Shown: in pieces, positions 38,139-46,162 of the stretch | How the letters are laid out: every line of letters starts with the position of its first letter | Position numbering within the stretch: the stretch's first letter is position 1 | Source of the DNA: a bacterium | GTDB lineage: Bacteria > Hinthialibacterota > Hinthialibacteria > H5-UNCL2 | Length of the DNA stretch: 64,000 bases | Assembly (NCBI GenBank): GCA_015075175.1 | Contig: JABTUV010000001.1 | Coordinates: 186,001 to 250,000 of the forward strand | Direction: 5' to 3' | Position numbers and translations under genes: made by a program | Notes under the pieces: model-generated | Told to the model about the DNA's origin: nothing | The model's input: only the letters and a program-made list of their open reading frames with translations | The model's database searches: none

Positions 38139-38507
38139 GTGCGACATACATTCCCCAACGCTGTCGAGAAAGGCGCACGGCGGCTTCGTCGCGACTCCAC
38201 CGATGTCGAGCAGAAAATGTGGCGACTGTTGCGCAGTCGGCAACTCTGCGGCTATAAGTTTCGCCGCCAGCATCCGTTGGGACCGTATATCGTTGATTTC
38301 TTCTCTATACAGCGGCGACTGGTGATCGAGCTGGACGGCGGGCAACACGACGAGCAGCGTGAGGTGGACGCGCGGCGCGATGAGTGGATGCAGCTTTCGG
38401 GCTATCGCGTGTTGCGGTTTTGGAATCACGACGTGTTGGAGAATTGTCACGGCGTGTTGACGGCGGTTCTTGAGGCATTGGAGGGGAGCGAGAAAGGGAG
38501 TCGATGA
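38139..38507 (+). CDS. DUF559 endonuclease-domain protein
   Basis: 122 residues from GTG 38139, with GGAGG seven bases upstream. The Vsr/PD-(D/E)XK-like DUF559 fold is clear: EQKMWRLLRSRQLCGYKFRR, the metal-binding Asp in YIVDFFS, the E/D motif VIELDGGQHD and the closing GYRVLRFWNHDV. Such proteins are frequent, often isolated genes surrounded by repeats, as here. Nuclease activity is predicted; the biological role is unknown. Confidence 0.88.
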   Translation: MRHTFPNAVEKGARRLRRDSTDVEQKMWRLLRSRQLCGYKFRRQHPLGPYIVDFFSIQRRLVIELDGGQHDEQREVDARRDEWMQLSGYRVLRFWNHDVLENCHGVLTAVLEALEGSEKGSR

Positions 38508-38544
38508 TCGCGGCAGCGCGGTCTTTGCGCGTTCTCACCCAGGC

Positions 38545-38660
38545 GCTGCGCGCCGACCTCTCCAGGGGAGGGTGGAATGGGCTGCGCGCCGACCTCCCGG
38601 GGAGAGGTGGAGAATGGGCTGCGCGCCGACCTCTCCCTGGGGAGAGGTGAAATGCAAGCC
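38545..38660. repeat. Three tandem copies of a 36-37-bp repeat
   Basis: Units start at 38545, 38581 and 38618 with GCTGCGCGCCGACCTC and end GGGGAGAGGTG plus an AATG-like tail. The last unit places GGGGAGAGGTGAA directly before ATG 38652 of the glycosyltransferase gene. Confidence 0.85.
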
Positions 38661-39852
38661 TCCGACATCTCGCACGCAATCGAAAGGTGCGGCATTGCAC
38701 TGTCCCTCTACTTCATTCGCACCAGCCTGCCCGGCCCACAGGCGCATACCGTGCAGGTGGTCGAGAACGCGCGCTGGCGGAGGCGGGCTGCGAGGTGCCT
38801 CTTCGCGGGGCGGACGGCGATAAGTGAGGAGGAGGCTGCTCGCCTGGTACGGCTTGGCGCCCTGTCCCAACTGGCATTTTCATCCCGTGCCGCTTCTCTT
38901 GAAGAGAGGCTGGCTTCCCAACTCCAGCGGCATGTTGCTCTGGACGTATCGCTTCTCCGGCTTGGCGCGGTCGCTCGATCCGAAATCGACCATCGTCTTC
39001 ACGCGCCAGACGAAAATCTGCCGGCTGGTCTCGCAGTCGCCCATGCTGCGGCGTTTCACCCACGTGCACGAGGTTCACGACCTTAAGGACGTGTCGGAGC
39101 GCGGCCCTGACGGCGTCCCCGGCCATTGGGAATATTACGAAATCGGACGCGCGCACGGAGTCGTCTGTGTGCCGGCCCCCTGCGTGGAAATCCTGCGCAG
39201 ACGAATCGCCCACGCGCGCCCCATCCTCTGGCTGCCCAACGGCGGCACGCCGGATCCCGATCCGTGGAGCGACTGGGAAAAACGTGAGGGCGTGCTCTAC
39301 GTCGGCAGCCTCTTTCCCTATGAAGGCTTCGGTACGCTCTTGGACGTGATGCAGCGCCTGCCGGAGGGGCGACTGACGGTCGTGGGCGGGCATCCCGAGT
39401 CGGCGCTGGCAGCGGCCAAGGCGCGCGCGGACGAGATGGGCGTGGCGGACAGAGTCAATTTCGTCGGCTTCGTTCCGCCGGGACGAGTACGGGAATATCT
39501 CCGCCGGGCGCTGGTGGTGGTGGCGCCGCTGCGCGACAATCCGCACAATCGCTGGACCATGTGTCCCATGAAGCTGATCCAGTACATGGGCAGCGGCGCG
39601 GCCATGGTCGTGCCCCGGTTTCCCACTACCGAGCCGCTGCTGGCGCATCCCCATGAGGCGCTGCTCGTGCGTCCGGACGACCCGGCCGCGCTGGCGGCGG
39701 CGGTGGGACGGTTGCTTGGCGAGCGCGAATGGTGTAGAAAGATGGCCGAGGCCGCCTGCCGGCGCGCGCTCGCGTACAGTTGGCCGGCCCGCGCGCAAAA
39801 ACTGGTGCGTTTCTTCGATGCCGTAATTGCGCAGCGTGCTGCGAGGCCGTAG
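38652..39852 (+). CDS. GT4-like glycosyltransferase (frameshifts near the N-terminus)
   Basis: From ATG 38652: RCGIALSLYFIRTSLPGPQA, QAHTVQVVENAR, then the frame is disturbed between about 38775 and 38830 (LAEAGCEV and FAGRT lie in different phases). It continues from LLAWYGLAPCPNWHFHPVPL to the end. The C-terminal Rossmann domain shows ILWLPNGGTPDPD, VLYVGSLFPYEGFGTLLDVM and MKLIQYMGSGAAMVVPRFPT, the usual GT4 nucleotide-sugar binding region. Restored length is ~400 residues. The last residues (AVIAQRAARP) and the stop are supplied by a family B repeat. It lies near dTDP-rhamnose genes, so a role in glycan assembly is plausible. Confidence 0.75.
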
Positions 39853-39870
39853 TTGCGCAGCGTGCTGCGC
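39823..39870. repeat. Two family B repeats in tandem
   Basis: GTAATTGCGCAGCGTGCTGC (39823) and GTAGTTGCGCAGCGTGCTGC (39849). The stop of the glycosyltransferase frame (39850-39852) is the TAG of the second copy. Confidence 0.85.
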
Positions 39871-39922
39871 AACTCCAGGGATGGCGCCCATGCGCGGCTA
39901 TCTATCACGAGGTTGTGACCTG

Positions 39923-41260
39923 ATGGACGCACTCAAGTCTTCACGACTCTCCGTCGCCGATCTCTTTCCCGTCAGGAGCGGCGTCCGGCCGGTCGAGATG
40001 GGACCCATGTATGTGGGCTGGAACATCCTCCCGCGCGTGGGAGAGGCGTGCCAGGCCGCGGGACTGGCCGGCCGCGCAGTCGTGGGTATGGACGTCAACA
40101 CGCAAAAGGCCGCCGGCGACGCGGTCGTCTCATGCCTGCAAGCGGCGGGCTATGCCGTCCGGTCGATTCTCATCGGTCCGGCCGACGGTTCGCGCTTTCT
40201 TTCCAACAGCAACCTGTCGCGCTGGATGCTCTCGCAATGCGACCCACTGCCGGATTTTTTCGTCTCCGTCGGCGCGGGCACGCTGACGGATATCGTCAAG
40301 TACGCCGCTTATCTTGTGGAGAAACCCTTCGCCGCCGTCGCTACCGCCGCGTCGGTCGACGCTTACACGTCCAACATCGCCGCCATGGTAGATGGCGAAG
40401 TGAAGAAATCCCTGCCTTGCCGCGCTCCGGCCATGGTCCTGGCCGACATGGACGTGATCGCGGGGGCGCCGCCGGACCTGACGCTGGCGGGATACGGCGA
40501 CACCTTGGCCAAGTTCACGTCCTGTGGTGACTGGGTCATGGCGCATGAGCTGTGGGGCGAGGCCTACCAGCGGGAGGTGGCCGTGGCGACGTTTCAGTCG
40601 GCGCGCGAACTCCTGGACCGCGCGGAGGCGGTGAGGGCACGCGAGCCAAAGGCGATGGAACTGCTCATGCGCGGGCAATTGGCGCTCGGCATCGCCATGT
40701 GGCTGGCCGACAGCAGCCGCCCCGCCTCCGGCGCCGAGCATCTCGTGTCGCATTGCTGGGATATGTTGGCGGTGCGCGAGCATACGCTGCCCGCCTATCA
40801 CGGCTACCAGGTTGCGGTCGGGACCATGCAGATGGCGCGGCTGTATGAGATCTTCGACCGGGAGCACGTCTGGCGCGACGGCGTCGAGCCGGTCCGCGAG
40901 GCCTTCGCGCGGCTGGGGCGCGAGCGGCAGACGGCGCTGGCGCGGCTGGGCGCCGATCCCGCGGAAGTCGGAAAGAACTGGGAGAGCGAAGCGGCCCTCT
41001 CGCATTTTCGTCAGTCCGTCTCCCTCGTCTGGCCGCAGCTGCGCGACAAGATCGGCGAATTCCTCGTGCCCGTCTACGAGCTGGAGGGTGCCTATCGCCG
41101 CGCCGGATGCCCGGTCGAGGCCGCCGCCGTCGGCATCGACCCTGCAACCGCCGAGCGCACGTTCCTGGACGCGCGCTACCTGCGCTCCCGCTTCACCATT
41201 CTTGACCTCTTCGACGCCTTCCGCCCGCTCTCGTCCGCCGTCGCCGAGGTGGTGCGTTGA
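39923..41260 (+). CDS. Glycerol-1-phosphate dehydrogenase-like protein (AraM/EgsA type)
   Basis: About 445 residues from ATG 39923. Iron-containing-alcohol-dehydrogenase fold. NAD-binding signature VSVGAGTLTDIVKYAA, then TAASVDAYTSNIAAMVDGEV, LADMDVIAGAPPDLTLAGYG and DTLAKFTSCGDWVMAHELWG. Metal ligands are visible: Asp in SVDAYTS, His in GAEHLVSHCWD and His in YHGYQVAVG. In known members the enzyme reduces dihydroxyacetone phosphate to sn-glycerol-1-phosphate. It is slightly longer than B. subtilis AraM. Neighbours include a glycosyltransferase and dTDP-rhamnose genes, so it may feed a glycan or lipid pathway. Confidence 0.85.
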   Translation: MDALKSSRLSVADLFPVRSGVRPVEMGPMYVGWNILPRVGEACQAAGLAGRAVVGMDVNTQKAAGDAVVSCLQAAGYAVRSILIGPADGSRFLSNSNLSRWMLSQCDPLPDFFVSVGAGTLTDIVKYAAYLVEKPFAAVATAASVDAYTSNIAAMVDGEVKKSLPCRAPAMVLADMDVIAGAPPDLTLAGYGDTLAKFTSCGDWVMAHELWGEAYQREVAVATFQSARELLDRAEAVRAREPKAMELLMRGQLALGIAMWLADSSRPASGAEHLVSHCWDMLAVREHTLPAYHGYQVAVGTMQMARLYEIFDREHVWRDGVEPVREAFARLGRERQTALARLGADPAEVGKNWESEAALSHFRQSVSLVWPQLRDKIGEFLVPVYELEGAYRRAGCPVEAAAVGIDPATAERTFLDARYLRSRFTILDLFDAFRPLSSAVAEVVR

Positions 41261-41293
41261 GGCGCCGCTCGGTGACGCAGGCGTCGACGAGTA

Positions 41294-41342
41294 GTTGCGG
41301 GAAAATGATAAACCGAGTCCTCGAGTAGCGGCCCGACCGGCG
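41294..41342. repeat. Family I repeat, inverted copy
   Basis: The reverse complement of this stretch matches 12800-12852 around GGGCCGCTACTCGAGGACTC. The rest of the gap 41261-41422 shows nothing else. Confidence 0.6.
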
Positions 41343-41422
41343 CTGAGCATGGAGGCGAGCTGGTGTGTCGGGCCGCGTATCGAGAGGACGGTGAGGATGC
41401 TGTTCGTTTCCTTGCAACAACC

Positions 41423-42007
41423 TCACCCTCCGGTGCTGCCGCCGGTCCTTCCGTACTCGAACCGATTCACCGCCCGGTCCAGCGTGGGCAGCGCCGCGTC
41501 ACGCTGCGACAGAATCACTTTTGAGATGTCGATGTCCCACTCGATGGCCAGCGCCGGATCGGAAAAGAGTATCCCCGCCTCGTGCTCGGGCGAATACGGC
41601 TGGTCGCACTTGTAGAGAACCTCGGCGCTTTCGCTTTGCACGAGAAACCCATGCGCGAATCCCGGCGGAATCCAGAGCTGGCGCCGGTTCCCGGCGGAAA
41701 GACGCACGCGATAGTGCCGGCCGTAGGTGGGGGAGCCGCGCCGGATGTCCACGGTGACATCGAGGATTTCGCCCGACAGGACGCGCACCAGTTTGCCCTG
41801 CGCCAGGGGCGGATTCTGGTAGTGCAGGCCCCGCAGCACGTTCTTTACCGAGTAGGACTGGTTGTCCTGTACGAACACGCAGTCGATGCCGGCCTCATGT
41901 TGAAACATGAGTTGATTATAGCTCTCGAAAAAGTACCCGCGATCGTCGTAATGCACGACAGGCTCGTAGATCAATAGTCCGGGCATGTGGGTGGGCAGAA
42001 AGGGCAT
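41423..42007 (-). CDS. rfbC: dTDP-4-dehydrorhamnose 3,5-epimerase
   Basis: 194 residues. Cupin fold with the active-site histidine in NVLRGLHYQNPPLAQGKLVR and the second conserved region LYKCDQPYSPEHEAGILFSD. DYDDRGYFFESYN at the start and WIPPGFAHGFLV are family hallmarks. It converts dTDP-4-keto-6-deoxyglucose to the rhamnose series. It is transcribed divergently from rfbB. Confidence 0.95.
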   Translation of the reverse strand: MPFLPTHMPGLLIYEPVVHYDDRGYFFESYNQLMFQHEAGIDCVFVQDNQSYSVKNVLRGLHYQNPPLAQGKLVRVLSGEILDVTVDIRRGSPTYGRHYRVRLSAGNRRQLWIPPGFAHGFLVQSESAEVLYKCDQPYSPEHEAGILFSDPALAIEWDIDISKVILSQRDAALPTLDRAVNRFEYGRTGGSTGG

Positions 42008-42124
42008 GGTGCGCGGTCCTCGACTCCTGGCAGTGCGGTGCGGGAGAGGGTAGGGGCGACGCGACCGTCTGTCAAGTGCGGGGCGGGCGCTTGACGCCTC
42101 GTTACGGGCAGGTTAGACTACCCT

Positions 42125-42146
42125 GTAGTTGCGCAGCGTGCTGCGC
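42125..42146. repeat. Family B hairpin repeat upstream of rfbB
   Basis: An exact copy of the 22-bp GTAGTTGCGCAGCGTGCTGC-type unit in the rfbC-rfbB divergent gap, 30 bases from the rfbB start. Confidence 0.8.
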
Positions 42147-42176
42147 GCGACCGCCGTGCTTTCCCGGAAGGATGCG

Positions 42177-43184
42177 ATGAAGATACTCGTCACCGGCGGC
42201 TGCGGATTCATCGGCAGCAACTTCATCCGCCACACGCTTCGCCGGCATCCCGACGCGCGCATCATCAATCTGGACAAGCTCACCTACGCCGGCAATCCCG
42301 AGAACCTGGCGGACGTGGAGACCGACGCCCGCTATGAGTTCGTGCAGGGCGACATCTGTGATCCAGCGACCGTCGAGCGGGTATTCGCGCGCGGCGTGGA
42401 CCTGGTGTTCAACTTCGCCGCCGAGACCCACGTGGACCGCTCCATCGGCGATCCCGGCAGCTTCGTGATGACCGATACGTACGGCGTCTATGTGCTCTTG
42501 GAGGCGCTGCGACGCTTTGGCGGGGCGCGCTTCGTGCAGATTTCCACCGACGAGGTCTACGGCAGCATCGAAGTCGGCGCCTTCCGCGAGAGCGATCCCC
42601 TCAACCCACGCAACCCTTACGCGGCCAGCAAGGCCGGCGGCGACCGCCTCGCCTACGCCTACTTTTGCACCCACGGCCTGCCCGTTTTGATCACTCGCGC
42701 TTCCAATAACCTCGGTCCCAACCAGTATCCCGAGAAAATCGTGCCGTTGTTTACCACCAACGCGATCGACGATCTCCCCCTGCCGCTTTACGGCGACGGC
42801 GGCAATGTGCGCGACTGGCTCTACGTCGAGGACCACTGCGAGGCGCTGTGGGTCATCGCCGAGCGGGGGTGCGTGGGCGAGGTCTACAACGTCGGCGGCG
42901 GTGCCGAAATCACCAATCTCGACCTGACCCGGCGGATTCTCGCCATTCTGGGCAAGCCGGAATCACTGATCCAGCCGGTGGTCGACCGGCCCGGCCACGA
43001 TCGCCGCTACGCGCTCTGCTGCGACAAGCTGCGCGCCCTGGGATGGACGCCGCGGCATGATTTCGACGCGGCCCTGCGCGACACAGTGCAATGGTACGTG
43101 AAGAACCAGGCCTGGTGGAGAAAGATCAAGTCCGGCGAGTTCAGGAAATACTATGAGGCGCAGTATAGGGGAAGAGAGGTGTAG
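42177..43184 (+). CDS. rfbB: dTDP-glucose 4,6-dehydratase
   Basis: 335 residues from ATG 42177 with GGAAGG upstream. Extended SDR: GGCGFIGSNFIRHTL for NAD binding, the catalytic STDEVYGSI, YAASKAGGDRL (YxxxK), and RASNNLGPNQYPEKIVPLF with Leu where Tyr is common. It makes dTDP-4-keto-6-deoxyglucose, the second step of dTDP-rhamnose synthesis. A short terminator hairpin follows. Confidence 0.97.
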   Translation: MKILVTGGCGFIGSNFIRHTLRRHPDARIINLDKLTYAGNPENLADVETDARYEFVQGDICDPATVERVFARGVDLVFNFAAETHVDRSIGDPGSFVMTDTYGVYVLLEALRRFGGARFVQISTDEVYGSIEVGAFRESDPLNPRNPYAASKAGGDRLAYAYFCTHGLPVLITRASNNLGPNQYPEKIVPLFTTNAIDDLPLPLYGDGGNVRDWLYVEDHCEALWVIAERGCVGEVYNVGGGAEITNLDLTRRILAILGKPESLIQPVVDRPGHDRRYALCCDKLRALGWTPRHDFDAALRDTVQWYVKNQAWWRKIKSGEFRKYYEAQYRGREV

Positions 43185-43192
43185 GCTGCGCA

Positions 43193-43216
43193 CGGCGCAC
43201 CGAGCGCCGCTTTTTT
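43193..43216 (+). terminator. Short terminator after rfbB
   Basis: CGGCGC pairs with GCGCCG across an ACCGA loop, followed by C and six Ts. Confidence 0.6.
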
Positions 43217-43242
43217 GATCGACGTAATCGTGTCACCCGCCC

Positions 43243-43264
43243 GTAGTTGCGCAGCGTGCTGCGC
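43243..43264. repeat. Family B hairpin repeat
   Basis: An exact 22-bp copy between the convergent rfbB and rfbA genes. Confidence 0.8.
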
Positions 43265-43274
43265 GCGCCCGTAG

Positions 43275-43315
43275 GAGCACGATCACGATTACGAATCGTA
43301 ATCGTGATCGTGCTC
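43275..43315. repeat. Perfect 20-bp inverted repeat (family K)
   Basis: GAGCACGATCACGATTACGA at 43275-43294 and its exact reverse complement at 43296-43315, one base apart. It is related to the nested repeats at 28396-28470. Confidence 0.9.
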
Positions 43316-43356
43316 GTGCTCGTATTGCGAGATGGAGTCGGTGCGCGGTGCGCACC

Positions 43357-44253
43357 CTACCGTTCCATCTCCGCCGCCAGGGCGCGGAGATAGTCGTAAT
43401 AGGGCCCGTCGGGGCCTTGGCGCGCCAGCTGGGCGAAGTCGCGCGCGGAGATGAACCCCATGCGCAGGGCGATTTCCTCCAGGCAGGCGACGGAGAGGCC
43501 CTGGCGGCTTTCCACCGCGCCGATGAAGCTCCCCGCTTCCAGGAGACTGCGGGGCGTGCCGGTGTCCAGCCAGGCGATGCCGCGCCGCAGGATCTCGACG
43601 TGCAGGCCGCCGCGCCGCAGGTACTCAATGTTGACGTCGGTGATCTCCAGCTCGCCGCGGGCGGAGGGGCGAAGCCGCTCCGCAATCTCGATCACCGTGG
43701 TGTCATAGCAGTAAAGACCCACCACGGCGTAAGGGCTTCTCGGACGGGCGGGCTTTTCCTCGATGGAGAGGACGCGGCCGGCGGCGTCGAACTCGACCAC
43801 TCCGTAACGCTGCGGATCGGCCACGTGATAGCCGAAAATGGAGGCGCCGGTAGTTCGCTGCAGCGCGCGGCGGAGAAAGTCATGGTCGCCGTAAAAGATG
43901 TTGTCGCCCAAAACCAGGCAGACGGGGCGGCCGGCGATGAAATCGCGCGCCAGGAGAAACGCCTGCGCGATGCCCTCGGGCCGGGCTGCGCCAGGTAACT
44001 GAGCGCACGCCCAATCGCGCGCCGTCGCCCAGGGCTGTTGAAAACGCGGCGGGTCCTCAGGCGTGGAGATGATGAGAATCTCGCGGATGCCCGCCAGCAG
44101 CAGCGTGCCGATGGGATAATAGACCATCGGCTTGTCGTAGACGGGCAGGAGATGCTTGTTGGTCGCCAGGGTAGTGGGAAAAAGGCGCGTGCCGGCTCCG
44201 CCCGCCAGCACGATTCCCTTCCAGTCGCCTGCACTCGCGCCGTCATGGATCAT
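43357..44253 (-). CDS. rfbA: Glucose-1-phosphate thymidylyltransferase
   Basis: 298 residues from ATG 44253, with AGGAGG upstream. KGIVLAGGAGTRLFPTTLAT, KPMVYYPIGTLLLAGIREIL, LGDNIFYGDHDF and VVEFDAAGRVLSIEEKP are intact. Between 43985 and 44040 the read PWATARDWACAQLPGAARPE is out of phase. Three compensating single-base losses would restore LGDGARLGV and LSYLAQP, the normal family text, so this patch is very likely a sequence error. The TAG stop lies inside a GTAGGGTGCGCACC repeat word. It overlaps the end of rfbD by 11 bases. Confidence 0.93.
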   Translation of the reverse strand: MIHDGASAGDWKGIVLAGGAGTRLFPTTLATNKHLLPVYDKPMVYYPIGTLLLAGIREILIISTPEDPPRFQQPWATARDWACAQLPGAARPEGIAQAFLLARDFIAGRPVCLVLGDNIFYGDHDFLRRALQRTTGASIFGYHVADPQRYGVVEFDAAGRVLSIEEKPARPRSPYAVVGLYCYDTTVIEIAERLRPSARGELEITDVNIEYLRRGGLHVEILRRGIAWLDTGTPRSLLEAGSFIGAVESRQGLSVACLEEIALRMGFISARDFAQLARQGPDGPYYDYLRALAAEMER

Positions 44254-45134
44254 GGGGAATTCCTCCTGTCGGGGCGAATCGGGTTCGTCGGTGATGATCC
44301 CTGGGGCCGCGCAAGGCGAGGTACTCGGACAGCGCCTCGCGCCAGGGGCGCAGCGGCGGCAGCTCTCGCTGGCCAGGGCGGAGTTGGCCGGCACGGGTAC
44401 GGGACCCTGGCGCTTGATGCCGACTACGGGCGTGTCCGCCATGCCCGCCTGCGAGAGGATTTCGCGCGCGAACTCGAACCAGCTGCACGGCCCCGCGTTG
44501 GCGAGATGATAGAGTCCCGGCGCGAGCGAAAAAAGCCGGTCGCGCAGAAAACGCGCCACGTCCAGGCTGAAGGTGGGAGTGCACACGGCATCCTCCACCA
44601 CTTGGAGCGTCCTGCCGGCTTGGGCCTGTTCGAGAATCTTCTCGACGAAGTTCCCGCCGCCCTTGGTCCGGCATCCCGTGGTTCCAAAGAGGGCCGAAAG
44701 GCGAAAGATGAACCACGTTCCAGCCCGCATGGCGAGCGCTTCGCCCGCCAGCTTGGAAACGGCGTAAACGTTCTGCGGGCAGGGCGGATCGTTCTCCACG
44801 TAGGCCGCGCCCTTCTCGCCGGAGAAGACGTAGTCGGTGCTGAAGTGGACGAATCGCGCGCCCACCTGCCGGGCCTGTCGCGCCAGGATCGCCACGGCCG
44901 CGGCGTTGACGGCGAACGCCGGCAGCGGATTCTCCTCCGCAGCCCCCACGTCGTTGTAGGCGGTCGCATTGATGATCCACTCGGCCTCTCGCGAGGCGAA
45001 CCGCGACGCCACCGCGCGCGCGTCCGTCACGTCGAGATCGTCCGGACCATAGGCGTCCTGCTCGTGGCCGGAGAGCCCCGCGCCAAGTCGGACCCCAGCT
45101 GTCCGGTGGAACCGAAGAGCACGATGCGCGCCAT
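44243..45134 (-). CDS. rfbD: dTDP-4-dehydrorhamnose reductase (two frameshifts)
   Basis: From ATG 45134: MARIVLFGSTGQLGSDLARG, a normal RmlD start. The phase changes near 45070 and continues LSGHEQDAYGPDDLDVTDAR, INATAYNDVGAAEENP, FVHFSTDYVFSGEK and the catalytic YAVSKLAGEAL. It changes again near 44370, and the natural C-terminus LPPLRPWREALSEYLALRG is found in the phase that ends at 44243. Restored length is ~297 residues. It makes dTDP-L-rhamnose. It is co-transcribed with rfbA. Confidence 0.85.
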
Positions 45135-45176
45135 GATAGGGCGATGCTAGGCAAGCGGACCGGGGAATGCAAGTCC

Positions 45177-45345
45177 GTAGGGTGCGCACCGCGCACCGCC
45201 GGCCGGCCCGTTTGCACCGTCCCAACGGTGCGACGCGCACCCTACCGGCCGGCCAGCCAGTCCCAACGGTGCGCGATGCGCACCCTACCGGCCGGCCAGC
45301 CAGTCCCAACGGTGCGCGATGCGCACCCTACCGGCCGGCTAGCCA
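45177..45345. repeat. 43-bp tandem repeat (family G)
   Basis: Unit boundaries at 45240, 45283 and 45326 on CCCTACCGGCCGG, spaced exactly 43 bases; a degenerate further copy begins near 45177. Each unit carries GGTGCGC...GCGCACC. The right end overlaps the stop codon (45328-45330) of the amidotransferase-like gene. Confidence 0.9.
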
Positions 45346-46073
45346 GTTGACGAGGTTGCCCCACAGCGGCGCGTAGCCGGGCCAATCCATGAAGGCCGCC
45401 GGGCCCCAGTGTGGCGCGCAGTCGGACGTGAACGCCGCCGACCGCCCTTTCCCGTAATGTCCGACGACCAGCAGCGGGTCCTTCTCGAACATGAGGACCG
45501 GCGTGCTGCCCATCTTGGGAATCACCTTGTTGTAACCCAGAAAATACGGCCACTCCTTGGGCAGGCCCTTCAGAATGGGATGCTCGAGATCGACCGGTTG
45601 AGGGATGCAGCCTTCGGGCCGCTCCATGCGATCGTCGTAGGGCAGGCATTCGACCGTCAGAGCCTCCTCGAGCGCGGAGCCGTGATACTTGGCGCGTCCG
45701 TCCATGCCGGCGAACGACATCCAACCGCCGATCATGGCCATGCCGCCGCCGGCTGCCACGTAGTCCCGGATCAGCGCCAGCCGGTTGGGGTGCCGAATGC
45801 CCTGCTTGAGCATCTCGGGATGAAAGTAGAACGTGTTGGAACCCACGTCGGAGACCAGGATCACGTCATACTTCTGCAGGGCGGAAAGCTCTTCGGGAAG
45901 TCGAGCGTGACGTTGCAGGTCATGATCCAATCCAACTGGTGTCCCTGCGCCTCCAGGGCGGCGCGGATCCTGCGTCCTCCGGGATGAAAGCCGCCCACGC
46001 CGAAATAGTCCGCGCCCTTGAACTCCAGCGTCCAAGTCTGCGCCTGCTCGCCGACGAAAAGAACTTTGCTCAC
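45328..46073 (-). CDS. Class-I glutamine amidotransferase-like protein (one frameshift)
   Basis: From GTG 46073: SKVLFVGEQAQTWTLEFKGA, YFGVGGFHPGGRRIRAALEA. The phase shifts near 45900 and continues PEELSALQKYDVILVSDVGS, VAAGGGMAMIGGWMSFAGM, LTVECLPYDDRMERPEG and YGKGRSAAFTSDCAPHWGP. This is the PF07090-like GATase1 family of cytosolic proteins with no known substrate; the nucleophile Cys of true glutaminases is not seen at the GGGMAMIGG elbow. The stop TAG and final GR are in the tandem repeat. Confidence 0.7.
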
Positions 46074-46162
46074 GATGGAAACCTCGCATGGTGGGATAAG
46101 GTGCGGACACCATGCCACAAAAAAATGAACTTCCACCATCACGCGCTGAGCAAGTCCCAAGC

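Noticed and set aside
38545-38660. Possible CRISPR-like repeat
   Set aside because: Only three contiguous units without unique spacers.
44038-45150. A 370-codon plus-strand open frame opposite rfbD
   Set aside because: It lies antisense to clear RmlD motifs, so it is a shadow.
45240-45345. Possible CRISPR array
   Set aside because: The 43-bp units are whole tandem copies with no variable spacers and no cas genes nearby.
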